A stretch of 64,000 bases of DNA from Acidobacteriota bacterium. Lineage in GTDB: Bacteria > Acidobacteriota > Holophagae > Acanthopleuribacterales > Acanthopleuribacteraceae. The notes beneath the pieces are model-generated. The model made no database searches. It saw only the letters and a program-made list of their open reading frames with translations, and had not been told where the DNA came from. Positions 1-8,450 of this stretch are shown here, piece by piece. Position 1 is the first letter of the stretch, and every line of letters starts with the position of its first letter. The stretch is from the NCBI GenBank assembly GCA_020637335.1, contig JACJWC010000001.1:248001-312000 (forward strand). Reading direction: 5' to 3'. The translations under genes and the position numbers were made by a program.

Positions 1-553
1 GGGTACAGATCAAGGCTTCGTTGACCGAAACCATTTCGCGGACGACTTTCTGGAATTCACTGCGCGGTTTCTCGGGTTCAATGGGACTGTGTTGAATCGG
101 ATGCTGCGCCTGAACAGCCAGTTGCGCCATGACTTTGGCTTCGAGTTCCTTGATTTTTGCTTCAAATTCGCTGCGCAATTGCTTTTGCAGCTGGTCCAGG
201 TCGCGTTGATTGATGCCCGGCGTAAAACTGTACTGGCTGGTTGAAGGCGTTGGCGTGTGTACCGGACTGTGAACAATGGGCGCGGGCGGCGGTTCGGGTT
301 GACGCTTGAGTTGTTCGAGGAAGTTGTCCGCATTTTCACGGGAAATGCCGCGGGTCAAATGGCTCTCAACGTTTTCATCAATTTCATCAAAGTTGAGAAC
401 ATCCAGTTCATCGCGGCTCTCGGGCTCAAAAAAAAGGTCGTCCCCTACCGGGTTGTCAAAACCGCAGGCAATACAGCGCTGGGTGTACGTTTTGGGTAAG
501 GGAATATCGGGTACCAACAAAATATTGCCACACTTCAAGCACGGTTTATTCAT
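1..553 (-). CDS. Zinc-ribbon protein, partial (3' end beyond window)
   Basis: The frame reads from an ATG at 553 to the window edge without a stop, giving at least 184 residues. The N-terminus carries two CxxC pairs (C5/C8 and C27/C30), as in the short zinc-ribbon domains found at the start of many bacterial membrane or regulatory proteins. It is followed by an acidic linker (about residues 45-60), a proline-rich segment and a charged, probably helical region (about 110-140). The ATG lies 3 bp after the pilT-like stop, and a GGGAG Shine-Dalgarno sits inside the end of that gene, so the two are almost certainly co-transcribed. The specific function is unknown. The zinc ribbon is clear; the remainder is low-complexity linker. 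Confidence 0.75.
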   Translation of the reverse strand, partial: MNKPCLKCGNILLVPDIPLPKTYTQRCIACGFDNPVGDDLFFEPESRDELDVLNFDEIDENVESHLTRGISRENADNFLEQLKRQPEPPPAPIVHSPVHTPTPSTSQYSFTPGINQRDLDQLQKQLRSEFEAKIKELEAKVMAQLAVQAQHPIQHSPIEPEKPRSEFQKVVREMVSVNEALICT

Positions 554-556
554 GGT

Positions 557-1744
557 TTACTCCCGATCCAATCCGATGATGGGCATGCCGTCCAGGGTGG
601 CATCCTCAATCATGGCGCTGCCACTTTTCCGTTCTTCGCGTTTGTTTTCACCAAAAATCCCCAGTTTGAGCTGGAGGTTATTCGGGTTGGTGGCATATTG
701 AAGGGCCACTTCTTTGCTAATGATTTTGGCCTGGAACAAGCGCAAGAGCTGACTGTCAAAGGTTTGCATGCCATCAATTTCGCCATCTTCCATAGCGGCT
801 TCCAGCGTGTTGCCCGATTGTTCACCTTTTATGATGTAAGACCGGGTCCGATCATTGGCTTTGAGGACCTCAATTGCGATAGCCCGACCCTTGCCATCCA
901 TCTTGGGCAATAGCCGTTGACTGACGATGTAGCGAAAGGTTTGTGAGAAGCGTGTGCGAATAAAATCTTCCTGTTCCTTGGGGAAAACACCAATGATCCG
1001 TTCAATGGTTTTAGCGGCATCAATGGTGTGTAAGGTTGAGAGAATCAAGTGGCCAGTTTCCGCAGCTTCCAAAGCGATCTCAACACTTTCCGTGTCGCGC
1101 ATCTCCCCGACCATGATGACCTGTGGGGCCTGGCGCAAAGCTGTTCGCAGCGCCTGACTAAAGGATTCCGTATCTCCGCCCAGTTCGCGCTGGTGAATCA
1201 TACTTTTATTGCGCTGGAATAAAAATTCGATCGGGTCCTCAATCGTAATGATGTGGTAGGCATACTCTTGGCTCATCAGGTTGATCAAAGCTGCCATGGT
1301 GCTACTTTTCCCGCATCCCGTTGGCCCGGTAATTAAAACGACCCCATTTTTCAGGCGAATAATATTTCTGAGCGAATCCGGCAGGCCCAAACTTTCAAAG
1401 CTGGGGATCAGGGTGGGAATTACCCGCATGACGATGGCTACACTGCCGCGTTGGCGGAAAATATTGATGCGGAACCGACCCGTTTTCTCAAGTGTAATCG
1501 ATAAATCCGCGCTACCCGATTCCGTGAACTGACGCATGGCTTTGGGTTTGCCCTGCATCAAGGCCATTGCCAACATTTCGGTTTGATAAGGTGCGAGCAC
1601 ACTGAATTCGCGGATGGGGATGGTCACCAATTGTCCATCGTGAATCGCCTTGGGCGGATGACCTGGGCTGAACAGGATATCGGAAGCCTTGGGCATGGTT
1701 TTGGTGATACGACGGAGAATGGGTCCAATTTCGTAGGGGTTCAC
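557..1744 (-). CDS. pilT: PilT/PilU-family twitching motility ATPase
   Basis: Hexameric retraction-type ATPase of type IV pili. The Walker A motif GPTGCGKSS starts at residue 140, followed by the Asp box (ITIEDPIEF), the Walker B region (VIMVGEMRD) and the His box (HLILSTLHT), all as in PilT/PilU. The N-terminal PAS-like domain occupies about residues 1-110. At 395 residues it is longer than typical PilT (about 345-370); the charged C-terminal tail is nearer PilU. The start is GTG at 1744 with GAGGAG about 8 bp upstream. No other pilus gene is in the window. It lies 84 bp downstream of the BtuC-like gene and directly precedes the zinc-ribbon gene. Family assignment is firm; PilT versus PilU is not settled. 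Confidence 0.9.
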   Translation of the reverse strand: MNPYEIGPILRRITKTMPKASDILFSPGHPPKAIHDGQLVTIPIREFSVLAPYQTEMLAMALMQGKPKAMRQFTESGSADLSITLEKTGRFRINIFRQRGSVAIVMRVIPTLIPSFESLGLPDSLRNIIRLKNGVVLITGPTGCGKSSTMAALINLMSQEYAYHIITIEDPIEFLFQRNKSMIHQRELGGDTESFSQALRTALRQAPQVIMVGEMRDTESVEIALEAAETGHLILSTLHTIDAAKTIERIIGVFPKEQEDFIRTRFSQTFRYIVSQRLLPKMDGKGRAIAIEVLKANDRTRSYIIKGEQSGNTLEAAMEDGEIDGMQTFDSQLLRLFQAKIISKEVALQYATNPNNLQLKLGIFGENKREERKSGSAMIEDATLDGMPIIGLDRE

Positions 1745-1828
1745 ACCAAGCTCCTCATGGGGGATTTATTCACATTATCTGGTGCAAACTGGGCTTTGGC
1801 AAGCAAGACAGGACGATTGGCGCTGCAG

Positions 1829-2809
1829 CTAGTGGGCGGACCGTCGCAAAAGTAGAGCAAAAAATATCGGTGAACCGAGCAACGCCGTGATTACGCCAAC
1901 TGGCAGTTCCTGGGGTGCAAACGCGGTTCTGCCGATCCAGTCACAAAAAACCAGCACCAATCCACCGACCCACAAACAGATTGGAATGAGCTTGACATGG
2001 TCCTGACCCCAAATCAGACGGGCCGCATGTGGAATGACCAAGCCGATAAATCCGATTGGACCCACAAGCGCGACGATGGCTCCGATTAATAGCGAAACAC
2101 TGATAAACAAACGGATGCGCAAGGCTTGGACAGGTAAACCCTTGCTCTGCGCGAGATCGTCTCCCAATAACAGCACATTGAGTCGCCGGCCCTGGCTCCA
2201 TAAAAAAATGGCGCAGCCAAAAACGACGGCCAGCATTACAAGCACGGGTCGATAACCGACCACACTCACCCCACCCATCAACCAGCGCATAATCTGAAAT
2301 ACCTGAACTTGCGATGAAAGCGCCTGAAGCAGCAGAATTAAACTGGAAAAGAAAAAGGTAACCGCAACCCCTGCTAACAACATGGCGTGTTTTTGACGAG
2401 CCAAACCCCGCATGGCTGCGAAACCCACAATGGCCGTACTTAGCAAAGCACCGAGCCAGGCACCGATGGGGACACCCCAGCCGGTTTGATTAAAGGAACC
2501 CATTAAGAAAAGCATGAGCACGGCACCAAAACTCGCACCACTCGAAACGCCCAGCGTGTAAGGTGTTGCTAAAGTATTGGCAAATAAAGTTTGAAAAACC
2601 AAACCGGCCAAACTGAGGCCTGCTCCGGCGCCAAACGCCAGCAGAACGCGTGGGATTCTTATTTGCCAAAGCACCATGTGACTCGCCGTTCCCGAAACCC
2701 ACAAATCGGAAAGTTTTAGGGGCACTGCCCCAACGGCAATGGCCAAATAGAAAATACAACCCGCAGCCATCAGCCCGCAAAGCCATAAGACGATAGGTTT
2801 TTGCATCAT
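1829..2809 (-). CDS. BtuC/FecCD-type ABC transporter permease
   Basis: Integral inner-membrane permease of the cobalamin/siderophore/heme import family. The 326 residues contain about ten hydrophobic segments. Family hallmarks include the stretch LAFGAGAGLSLAGLVFQ near residue 56 and the ending GLVIPHAARL...ELPVGVITALLGSPIFF. The ATG overlaps the stop of the upstream ATPase gene (ATGA), indicating translational coupling. Together with the genes at 2806 and 3507 it makes a complete binding protein/permease/ATPase importer. The substrate cannot be read from the permease; the binding protein leans towards corrinoids. Confidence 0.93.
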   Translation of the reverse strand: MMQKPIVLWLCGLMAAGCIFYLAIAVGAVPLKLSDLWVSGTASHMVLWQIRIPRVLLAFGAGAGLSLAGLVFQTLFANTLATPYTLGVSSGASFGAVLMLFLMGSFNQTGWGVPIGAWLGALLSTAIVGFAAMRGLARQKHAMLLAGVAVTFFFSSLILLLQALSSQVQVFQIMRWLMGGVSVVGYRPVLVMLAVVFGCAIFLWSQGRRLNVLLLGDDLAQSKGLPVQALRIRLFISVSLLIGAIVALVGPIGFIGLVIPHAARLIWGQDHVKLIPICLWVGGLVLVFCDWIGRTAFAPQELPVGVITALLGSPIFFALLLRRSAH

Positions 2810-3510
2810 GTTGTGGCACGCTCAGGCTGGTAAAGTTGGCCCAATTCTGCAGATAAGTCGTCAAGCGGCCCAGAGGCCACAATTTCCCCGCCCCGCAGAC
2901 AAATGGCCTGCGGATTTAATGATCGAAACAGCTCCCAATCGTGACTGACAATCAGAATGCCCAACCCTTGAGCCGCAAAGGTTTGCAGGCTTTCCACCAA
3001 AACTTGACGGTGATAGGGGTCCAGATGGTTGGCCGGCTCGTCCAATAACAAAAACTGTGGCTCCTGTGCCAAGGCTGAAGCCATTACAACCCGCTGTAAT
3101 TCACCGCCGGAAAGGCTGGCAATTGGCGAATCAGCAAGATCCATCAGGTTCATGTGCTGCATGAGTTTTTCAGCATTTTCTCGGCTGGTGGATTTGGATT
3201 CAGCAAAGGGGAAACGACCACTTTCAACCAAATCACGGGCATTGAGGGGAAAATCCGTTTGCAGCGTTTGTGGAACGTAACCCAATAACCGGGCCTTTTC
3301 GCGCGGTTTAAGTACTGCCAGATTGGTTTCGGCCCAAAAAAGTTCGCCATGGTAGGGAATGAGGCCTAGCAGCGCTTTCAGGAAAGTAGTCTTACCTGAA
3401 CCGTTTGGGCCCAGAAGCAGATGCGTTCCGGGTTTTGGAATCTCAATGTTCAGATCGGACAGAATGGTCCGATGCCGGAATCGGACCGTTAAAGCCCGAC
3501 AGCGAATCAT
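2806..3510 (-). CDS. BtuD/FhuC-type ABC transporter ATPase
   Basis: Cytoplasmic ATPase of the importer. It shows Walker A (LGPNGSGKTT), the signature LSGGELQRV, Walker B with D-loop (LLLDEPANHLD) and the switch histidine (IVSHD). I place the start at the ATG at 3510, which overlaps the binding-protein stop as ATGA; a GTG at 3519 in the same frame is the alternative. The length is 234 residues, slightly short for the family but with all motifs present. The next gene, the permease, overlaps its stop. The assignment is secure as an iron/B12-family ATPase. Confidence 0.92.
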   Translation of the reverse strand: MIRCRALTVRFRHRTILSDLNIEIPKPGTHLLLGPNGSGKTTFLKALLGLIPYHGELFWAETNLAVLKPREKARLLGYVPQTLQTDFPLNARDLVESGRFPFAESKSTSRENAEKLMQHMNLMDLADSPIASLSGGELQRVVMASALAQEPQFLLLDEPANHLDPYHRQVLVESLQTFAAQGLGILIVSHDWELFRSLNPQAICLRGGEIVASGPLDDLSAELGQLYQPERATT

Positions 3511-4334
3511 TCGGGGCACCCCACCACGTCCAATAGGCGTTTAACGGAACTGGCAACCCGCGGACCGGGCACAAAAATCATGGGATCGGCCAAAACGTAG
3601 ACGTGTTGTTCTTGAACCGCGCGCAGGTTTTGGAGTTGCTGCCAATCCGCCTTAATCTTCGCCGAATCCCACTCGCCATTGCCCATGACCAGGTCCAAAA
3701 TGATATCGGGATCCATTTGAACCACGCCTTCTGCACCCACTTGTGGGAAGAAGTTGGCCTGGCTCTCGACTGCGCTCTGCATGCCAGTCCACTCCAGAAT
3801 TTCGTTCATAAACCCCTTTGAACCAACGCAATACAATTCACGAATACCCATTCCATAGTCGCGTCCGACAATGGCCAGGACCCGTAATTTGGGGTCCCGC
3901 TCACACTTGACGGCTGCCAAATCACTTTGAATTTTTTCACTCAGGGCAGTTGCCTCTGCTTGTACCTGGAACACAGAACCGAGCTGGCTGATCATGTTAT
4001 AAAGGTCGGCTAAACTGTAGTTCTGTATTTCCAAGACCTTTAAGCCCAATTGTTCCAGCTGAATACGAATAGTTTGGTGCTCCGGTAAACAAACGACCAA
4101 ATCTGGTTGGAGCCCAACGATGCGCTCCAAACTGGGGTCCAGGTACCCACCAACCGAGGTCTTGGTTTGGGCTTCGGGCGGAAAGAGACAGTAGTCGGTG
4201 ACACCAACGACTTTTTCGCCCAAGCCCAAAGCAAACAGCGTTTCAGTCAAGTTTGGGGCCAGTGAAACCGTGCGTTGGGCCCAAAGGACAGAACTTCCGC
4301 TCATGAGCAAAATGAAAAAGAGGGTTTTAAACAT
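3507..4334 (-). CDS. BtuF-like periplasmic corrinoid/siderophore-binding protein
   Basis: Class III periplasmic binding protein for the BtuCD-type importer. The ATG at 4334 gives a clean signal peptide (MFKTLFFILLMSGSSVLWAQ) and has GGAG 8 bp upstream; it overlaps the end of lplA. The open frame continues upstream to 4406, but that extension would bury the signal peptide. Family motifs are RTVSLAPNLTETLFALGLG at the mature N-terminus, VVGVTDYCLFPPEA, then GGYLDPSLERIVGLQPDLVV. These resemble cobalamin-binding BtuF more than ferric-siderophore proteins. The substrate is inferred from similarity only. Confidence 0.85.
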   Translation of the reverse strand: MFKTLFFILLMSGSSVLWAQRTVSLAPNLTETLFALGLGEKVVGVTDYCLFPPEAQTKTSVGGYLDPSLERIVGLQPDLVVCLPEHQTIRIQLEQLGLKVLEIQNYSLADLYNMISQLGSVFQVQAEATALSEKIQSDLAAVKCERDPKLRVLAIVGRDYGMGIRELYCVGSKGFMNEILEWTGMQSAVESQANFFPQVGAEGVVQMDPDIILDLVMGNGEWDSAKIKADWQQLQNLRAVQEQHVYVLADPMIFVPGPRVASSVKRLLDVVGCPE

Positions 4335-4971
4335 CTGCAAGCTCCAACTGCTTGGGTAAAACGGAACCAAAAGCCGCCTGAAGGGTTTCGGCACATTGGG
4401 TTGCACTACCCGAATAGCCCAGCGTTTTTAAACAGGTTAAAAAGTCGCGGTGGCTGCGGTTTTGGCGGTAATCGGGTTCTTTGGGCGGATGGGCCAAAAC
4501 GCGTTGAATGGTTTCGATCGGCAGGTCGATCAGGATACTGGCTTGGTAGAGCAGGAAGTACTTGCGCCGAAAAATAGAGCTCCCAACGATTTTTTTGCCC
4601 GCGCAGGCGATATCTGAAATGCCGCGTTCCTCCAAGGAGCAGTCCAGCATGGGTTCGAGGCACGTCATCAAGGCGCGGTTAATAGCCGAAAAATAGCGCA
4701 GGTTATGGTAGAGATGGGCGACTCGGGCGTGAACGGTTAGGACGACACAATGCGGTCCCAGCAGAACAGTTCCGCCGCCACCTCTGCGTTTGTAAAGCGG
4801 AATCCCTTCCCTCAAAAGCGGCGCGCTGAGGACTTCCTGTGCTGGTTTCCCACTGGCACCCATTACGACATGTAACTGGTCGGGTACAAAAAATCGATAT
4901 TGGGGCGGTGCTTGCCAATCCTCCGGGATTTCTTCCGGGTAGGGAAGGACCGCTAATTCTAGTTCTTGCAT
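4327..4971 (-). CDS. lplA: Lipoate-protein ligase A family protein
   Basis: Member of the lipoate/biotin ligase fold that transfers lipoyl or octanoyl groups to E2 and GcvH domains. The RRGGGGT motif (residues 62-68) and the substrate lysine region IACAGKKIVGSS (K126/K127) are characteristic. At 214 residues it lacks the C-terminal accessory domain of E. coli LplA, so it may be a small ligase, an octanoyltransferase of the LipM/LipL type or depend on a partner. The ATG overlaps the ferredoxin stop as TGATG. Cytoplasmic. Confidence 0.85.
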   Translation of the reverse strand: MQELELAVLPYPEEIPEDWQAPPQYRFFVPDQLHVVMGASGKPAQEVLSAPLLREGIPLYKRRGGGGTVLLGPHCVVLTVHARVAHLYHNLRYFSAINRALMTCLEPMLDCSLEERGISDIACAGKKIVGSSIFRRKYFLLYQASILIDLPIETIQRVLAHPPKEPDYRQNRSHRDFLTCLKTLGYSGSATQCAETLQAAFGSVLPKQLELADV

Positions 4972-5336
4972 CAGTGTTCCGAGGCGACGCGGTTGCGGTT
5001 CCAGGCCGGAATTTCAACCTCAATATCTTCACTGCCATCGGGAACGCATTGACAGGCCAAGCGTGAATCCGGCTCTAACCCAGGCGCATTATCCAGTTGA
5101 TCTTCTTCATCCTCACTGGCTTCATTACAGCTATCGATACCCTTGCGCACATAGACATGGCAGGTCGAGCAGGCGCATACGCCACCACAGGCGTGATCAA
5201 TGGCGATGCCGTTGGCTAAGGCCAAACTTAAAACGCTGCCCGGTTCGCCATCTTCTTCAGGCAGTTGGCTCGGATCGACATGGATCACCTGATCCAAATG
5301 GCGAAAAGTAAGCCGGTAGGGCTTTTTAACTGGCAC
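4971..5336 (-). CDS. fdx: [2Fe-2S] ferredoxin, Isc/adrenodoxin type
   Basis: Small electron carrier of the vertebrate/Isc ferredoxin class. Cluster ligands are spaced C-x5-C-x2-C (C50, C56, C59) with the fourth at C95 in the RLACQC motif. The C-terminal EVEIPAWNRN is typical of Fdx. I choose the GTG at 5336 because AAGGAGG lies 5-6 bp upstream; a GTG at 5363 in the same frame has no comparable site. This is the first gene of a minus-strand operon continuing through lplA, the BtuFDC-like genes and the PilT-like gene. No other Isc genes are nearby. Confidence 0.9.
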   Translation of the reverse strand: MPVKKPYRLTFRHLDQVIHVDPSQLPEEDGEPGSVLSLALANGIAIDHACGGVCACSTCHVYVRKGIDSCNEASEDEEDQLDNAPGLEPDSRLACQCVPDGSEDIEVEIPAWNRNRVASEH

Positions 5337-5483
5337 CGGTGCCTCCTTGCGTGTGGACCCCACAAAAGCTTGGGGGTCAAATCGGGCTCATTGTAGCCCA
5401 ATTCTCGGCCATTCCCATGACCCTAGCCGCTGCATACTTGGCATTTTAAGCCATTTGCGCTAGGTTGGCGGCGGGAGGACGCT

Positions 5484-6782
5484 GTGTCAGTTCAACATCC
5501 CATATTTTTTCAAGACGGTCAAACGGATTGGGCCCAATTGGTCCAACCGCAAATCGTAAAATCGCTGCAAGCTCTGGCCCAACCGGCGAGTATTTTGGCT
5601 TGGCGGTCGCACAGTTTGCGCAGCAATTTCTTTTGGTTGGCTCAGGCAGAAGCAGCGGGGTTGCCCGCTTTACCGCTGCGGTTTGAACTCGAACGCGAAT
5701 TGGGCGTGTTGGGCGATTGGCAATGGGTCCAGGAAATTGACGATCAAGTGTGGGTAGTGAGCGCGTCCCAACTTGCGCCAGCTTTGCAGAACTGCGCCTA
5801 TTTGAACCTTTCGTCAGGTACCTCTGCATCGCGCACAATCGCTTTTCCGGGTTGGGGACACCTGCGCTCAAATGCGATTGCTTGCGCCGAGTTTTTCCGC
5901 TGGGATTCAAGCGATTTGTATTGGTGCACGTTCCCCTTCTATGCGCATGCGCATGAACTTTTTTCCAAGCCACGCTATTTGGGCGCGCCAATTCTGGCCC
6001 TCCAGGCGACCGAAATTGAAACAATAAATCAGCACTTACAGGATCCGGACATCCGTTTGCATATTCTGACGACGCCGCACATTGCGAGTGCCTTTTTGGC
6101 CCGCCACTTAGCCCCACGCCATCCGCACCAAGTGTGTTTTGAATTGGCGGGTGAATACGTTGCCATTGGCGTGGTTAATCGCTTGCGCGATCAAGGTTTT
6201 CGCACCTGTATCAGTTGGGGCTCTGCTGAAACGACGGGTGTTGCAATTGCCGTGATGGAGCCACGTGTAGCGGGATGTATTGGCACCCCACTGCCCGGGT
6301 ACCAGTTGGGGACTTTGACCTTCCAACAGGAGATGAATTTGCATTTGGAAGGCGAAGCCATTCCGCCTTTCCTGGCCAATGACGGCCAATTGCGCGAGAC
6401 TCTTGGGCGCTTTACGGCCAAAGACCTTGTGGTGTGGGACGGCAATCAGCTCATGTTCCGCGGACGTTCTGATCGCTTTCTCAAGTTTCACGGGACCTAT
6501 ATCGACGTGGCTTTAGTGGAGGGATGGGCCAAGCAGGTTGAGTCGGTCGACAATGCCTTTTTGGCCTTGGTGGAACACGCAGCTCAAACGCAATTGGTGC
6601 TTTTTGTTCAATGTGTCGAAAGCAAAGAATGGGATGGCATTCGCCACCATTTAGCTCACGAAATGCTCAACCAATACGGCGGAATTCGCCTAGCGGTTCA
6701 AATCGCGCCTCAGCTCGCACACACACCTACCGGCAAGCTGATTCGCGATCCTCATCTACAGCTCAAACACCTGGAGTCTTAA
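5484..6782 (+). CDS. ANL-superfamily AMP-forming ligase, short form
   Basis: Adenylate-forming enzyme of the acyl-CoA synthetase/NRPS adenylation superfamily. It shows the phosphate-binding loop (LSSGTSASRTI near residue 110), an A5-like motif (SWGSAETTG), the hinge/A8 region (FRGRSDRFLKFHGTYI) and the C-terminal A10 motif with its catalytic lysine (TPTGKLIRDP). At 432 residues it is short: the P-loop comes about 50-100 residues earlier than in ordinary acyl-CoA synthetases. The start is GTG with GGGAGGA just upstream. The gene stands alone and its substrate is unknown. Its stop overlaps the stop of the convergent STAS gene (TTAA). Confidence 0.8.
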   Translation: MSVQHPIFFQDGQTDWAQLVQPQIVKSLQALAQPASILAWRSHSLRSNFFWLAQAEAAGLPALPLRFELERELGVLGDWQWVQEIDDQVWVVSASQLAPALQNCAYLNLSSGTSASRTIAFPGWGHLRSNAIACAEFFRWDSSDLYWCTFPFYAHAHELFSKPRYLGAPILALQATEIETINQHLQDPDIRLHILTTPHIASAFLARHLAPRHPHQVCFELAGEYVAIGVVNRLRDQGFRTCISWGSAETTGVAIAVMEPRVAGCIGTPLPGYQLGTLTFQQEMNLHLEGEAIPPFLANDGQLRETLGRFTAKDLVVWDGNQLMFRGRSDRFLKFHGTYIDVALVEGWAKQVESVDNAFLALVEHAAQTQLVLFVQCVESKEWDGIRHHLAHEMLNQYGGIRLAVQIAPQLAHTPTGKLIRDPHLQLKHLES

Positions 6783-7111
6783 AGTGCGTCTAAGGCATCC
6801 TCGACCGTCTCATAGGTCACGATGTGATTTTGCAGGCCCGTCAATTTGAGCAACTCTTTGATCTTGGGATTTGTTCGCGCCAAAACCATACTGCCACCCA
6901 CTTCATCCAAGGCGGTGTAGCCTCCCGCCAACTGACCCATGCCGATAGAATCGATATATTTCACTTTGGTCATGTCCAAAACGAGTTTGCGCCGACCGCG
7001 TTCGATTTGTTGGTGGAACATGGTGGACAGTGGGGCATCTGAACCCAGGGTAATCATGCCGTCGATTTCTAGTACCGTGATGTCATCAATGTCAGAAGCG
7101 TTAATTTTCAT
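6779..7111 (-). CDS. STAS-domain anti-sigma factor antagonist
   Basis: Single-domain SpoIIAA/RsbV-type protein of 110 residues. The phosphorylation-site motif YIDSIGMGQL places the conserved serine at S55. Such proteins bind an anti-sigma kinase when unphosphorylated and so release a sigma factor or other target. No partner kinase or phosphatase is adjacent. It lies 62 bp downstream of moaB on the same strand. A second, divergent STAS protein is at 40500. Confidence 0.92.
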   Translation of the reverse strand: MKINASDIDDITVLEIDGMITLGSDAPLSTMFHQQIERGRRKLVLDMTKVKYIDSIGMGQLAGGYTALDEVGGSMVLARTNPKIKELLKLTGLQNHIVTYETVEDALDAL

Positions 7112-7173
7112 AAGCTCTCTCGAATTTTTTATTTCACTCTAAACGGAGGGATGCACGAAATGCAAGCTTCCAT

Positions 7174-7686
7174 TTAGGCAGGGTTCAGCAGGGTCATGAA
7201 ATTGCAAGGTCGATGGGTGGAATTAATCTGTTCCAAGATAATTTTTTCCATGGCCAAGCGACAGGCACCCGTGGAACCCGGTAAACAAAAGACCAAGGTT
7301 TTATTGCAAAGGCCTGCCAATGCACGGGATTGGATGGTGCTTGTGCCGATATCCTGGTAGCTGAGCATGCGGAAAAGTTCTCCGAAGCCCGGGATATCTT
7401 TGGTGAAGAGCGGACGAACCGCCTCGGGAGTAATATCTCGCGCTGAAATGCCAGTCCCACCGGTAATGATCACGACATCAATCGCTTGTTGGGTCAATCG
7501 CTCCACGAGGTGGCGAAGCTGCATGATCTCATCCTTGATCAATTTGCGGTCCACTACCTGGTGGCCCGCATTCACCAATGCTTCGGCAATAAAGTCGCCC
7601 GAAGTATCATTTGCTTCCGTCCGCGTGTCCGACACCGTAATCACGGCACAGCGGGCAGGGATAAATTGCGTCACAGCTTTGGCCAT
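7174..7686 (-). CDS. moaB: Molybdenum cofactor biosynthesis protein MoaB/MogA family
   Basis: Molybdopterin adenylyltransferase-type protein of 170 residues. Motifs are VITVSDTR near the N-terminus, IITGGTGISARDITPEA in the centre and LPGSTGACRLA near the end, all diagnostic of the MoaB/MogA fold that binds molybdopterin. No other moa or moe genes are in the window. A good sigma-70 promoter (7713-7741) lies just upstream, so it probably starts its own transcript, with the STAS gene downstream. Confidence 0.92.
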   Translation of the reverse strand: MAKAVTQFIPARCAVITVSDTRTEANDTSGDFIAEALVNAGHQVVDRKLIKDEIMQLRHLVERLTQQAIDVVIITGGTGISARDITPEAVRPLFTKDIPGFGELFRMLSYQDIGTSTIQSRALAGLCNKTLVFCLPGSTGACRLAMEKIILEQINSTHRPCNFMTLLNPA

Positions 7687-7712
7687 ACAGAACTCCCCCT
7701 CAAGTTGCCCAC

Positions 7713-7741
7713 ACTATAGCCTGAAGCCGGCCTCAATCCAA
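7713..7741 (-). promoter_or_regulatory. Sigma-70-type promoter for moaB
   Basis: Read on the minus strand: TTGGAT, 17 bp, TATAGT. Each hexamer is one or two changes from consensus. The predicted start is about 20 bp upstream of the moaB ATG. Confidence 0.6.
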
Positions 7742-7775
7742 GGGGTCTGGGTTATACTTGGCCCTCGGAGGCGCC

Positions 7776-8441
7776 ATGCGATTTTCAGCAAAAGTAATCG
7801 AAAATCGGGAAACGGAAGATGAACACGTTCGAACGCTTGTGCTTCAACCCGAGACGCCCAATTTCACCTTTCTGCCCGGTCAATGGGTCAGTATTCGCCA
7901 ACCGTTAGCGGAAAAAGAAGTGGTTCGCGCCTACTCCATGTTGGAGCCTGACCGTTTGGTGTTGTGTTTGGACGCGGTTGAAAATGGACTTTTGTCCCCG
8001 TATTTGTGCAGTATTTCGCCCGGCACCGTCCTTCAGGTCGCGGGACCGTATGGCAACTTTGTATTGCCCGATCCGTTGCCCAAACACCTATTGTTTGTGG
8101 CGCGTTATACCGGCATTGTGCCGATCTATTGCATGTTGCGCCATTTGCAGGGCTTAATGAACCCGCCGCGCATTACGCTCATCTATTCATTGCCCAGCGG
8201 TGCGCCGCTTTTTGTACAAGAACTAACCGCCTGGCAACAATCCTGGCCGCAATTTCAATTGGAATTGATTGAAAAAGGCCCGCAACATCGTGAGCAGGAA
8301 GTTCTGACCCGCATCTTGCGTCAGGAGCCACATGTTTTCCCCATGATCGCGGGGATCAATGATTTTGTGAAACCGGTGCGGACCCTTCTGGCTGAGTTTG
8401 GTTACAAGCGCGGTCAATACGCATTTGAAAAATTTGGATAA
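7776..8441 (+). CDS. Ferredoxin-NADP reductase-like flavoprotein
   Basis: FAD/NAD-binding reductase of the FNR superfamily. The N-terminal beta-barrel has the flavin motif RAYSM (RxYS) at about residue 50 and a PGQW segment. The nucleotide-binding half begins near LLFVARYTGIVPIY, where most relatives have GGTG[IL]AP. The ATG at 7776 has CGGAGG 5 bp upstream; a TTG at 7758 in frame is less likely. Only 9 bp separate it from pyrD. It resembles PyrK in position, but the PyrK C-terminal [2Fe-2S] cysteines are absent and the neighbouring PyrD is the quinone-linked class, so an independent reductase role is more likely. The electron acceptor is unknown. Confidence 0.8.
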   Translation: MRFSAKVIENRETEDEHVRTLVLQPETPNFTFLPGQWVSIRQPLAEKEVVRAYSMLEPDRLVLCLDAVENGLLSPYLCSISPGTVLQVAGPYGNFVLPDPLPKHLLFVARYTGIVPIYCMLRHLQGLMNPPRITLIYSLPSGAPLFVQELTAWQQSWPQFQLELIEKGPQHREQEVLTRILRQEPHVFPMIAGINDFVKPVRTLLAEFGYKRGQYAFEKFG

Positions 8442-8450
8442 GGCGCTTGG

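Noticed and set aside
5446..6117. 223-codon minus-strand frame over the ANL ligase
   Set aside because: The plus strand carries clear ANL motifs across the same bases; the minus product is low-complexity and has no start signals.
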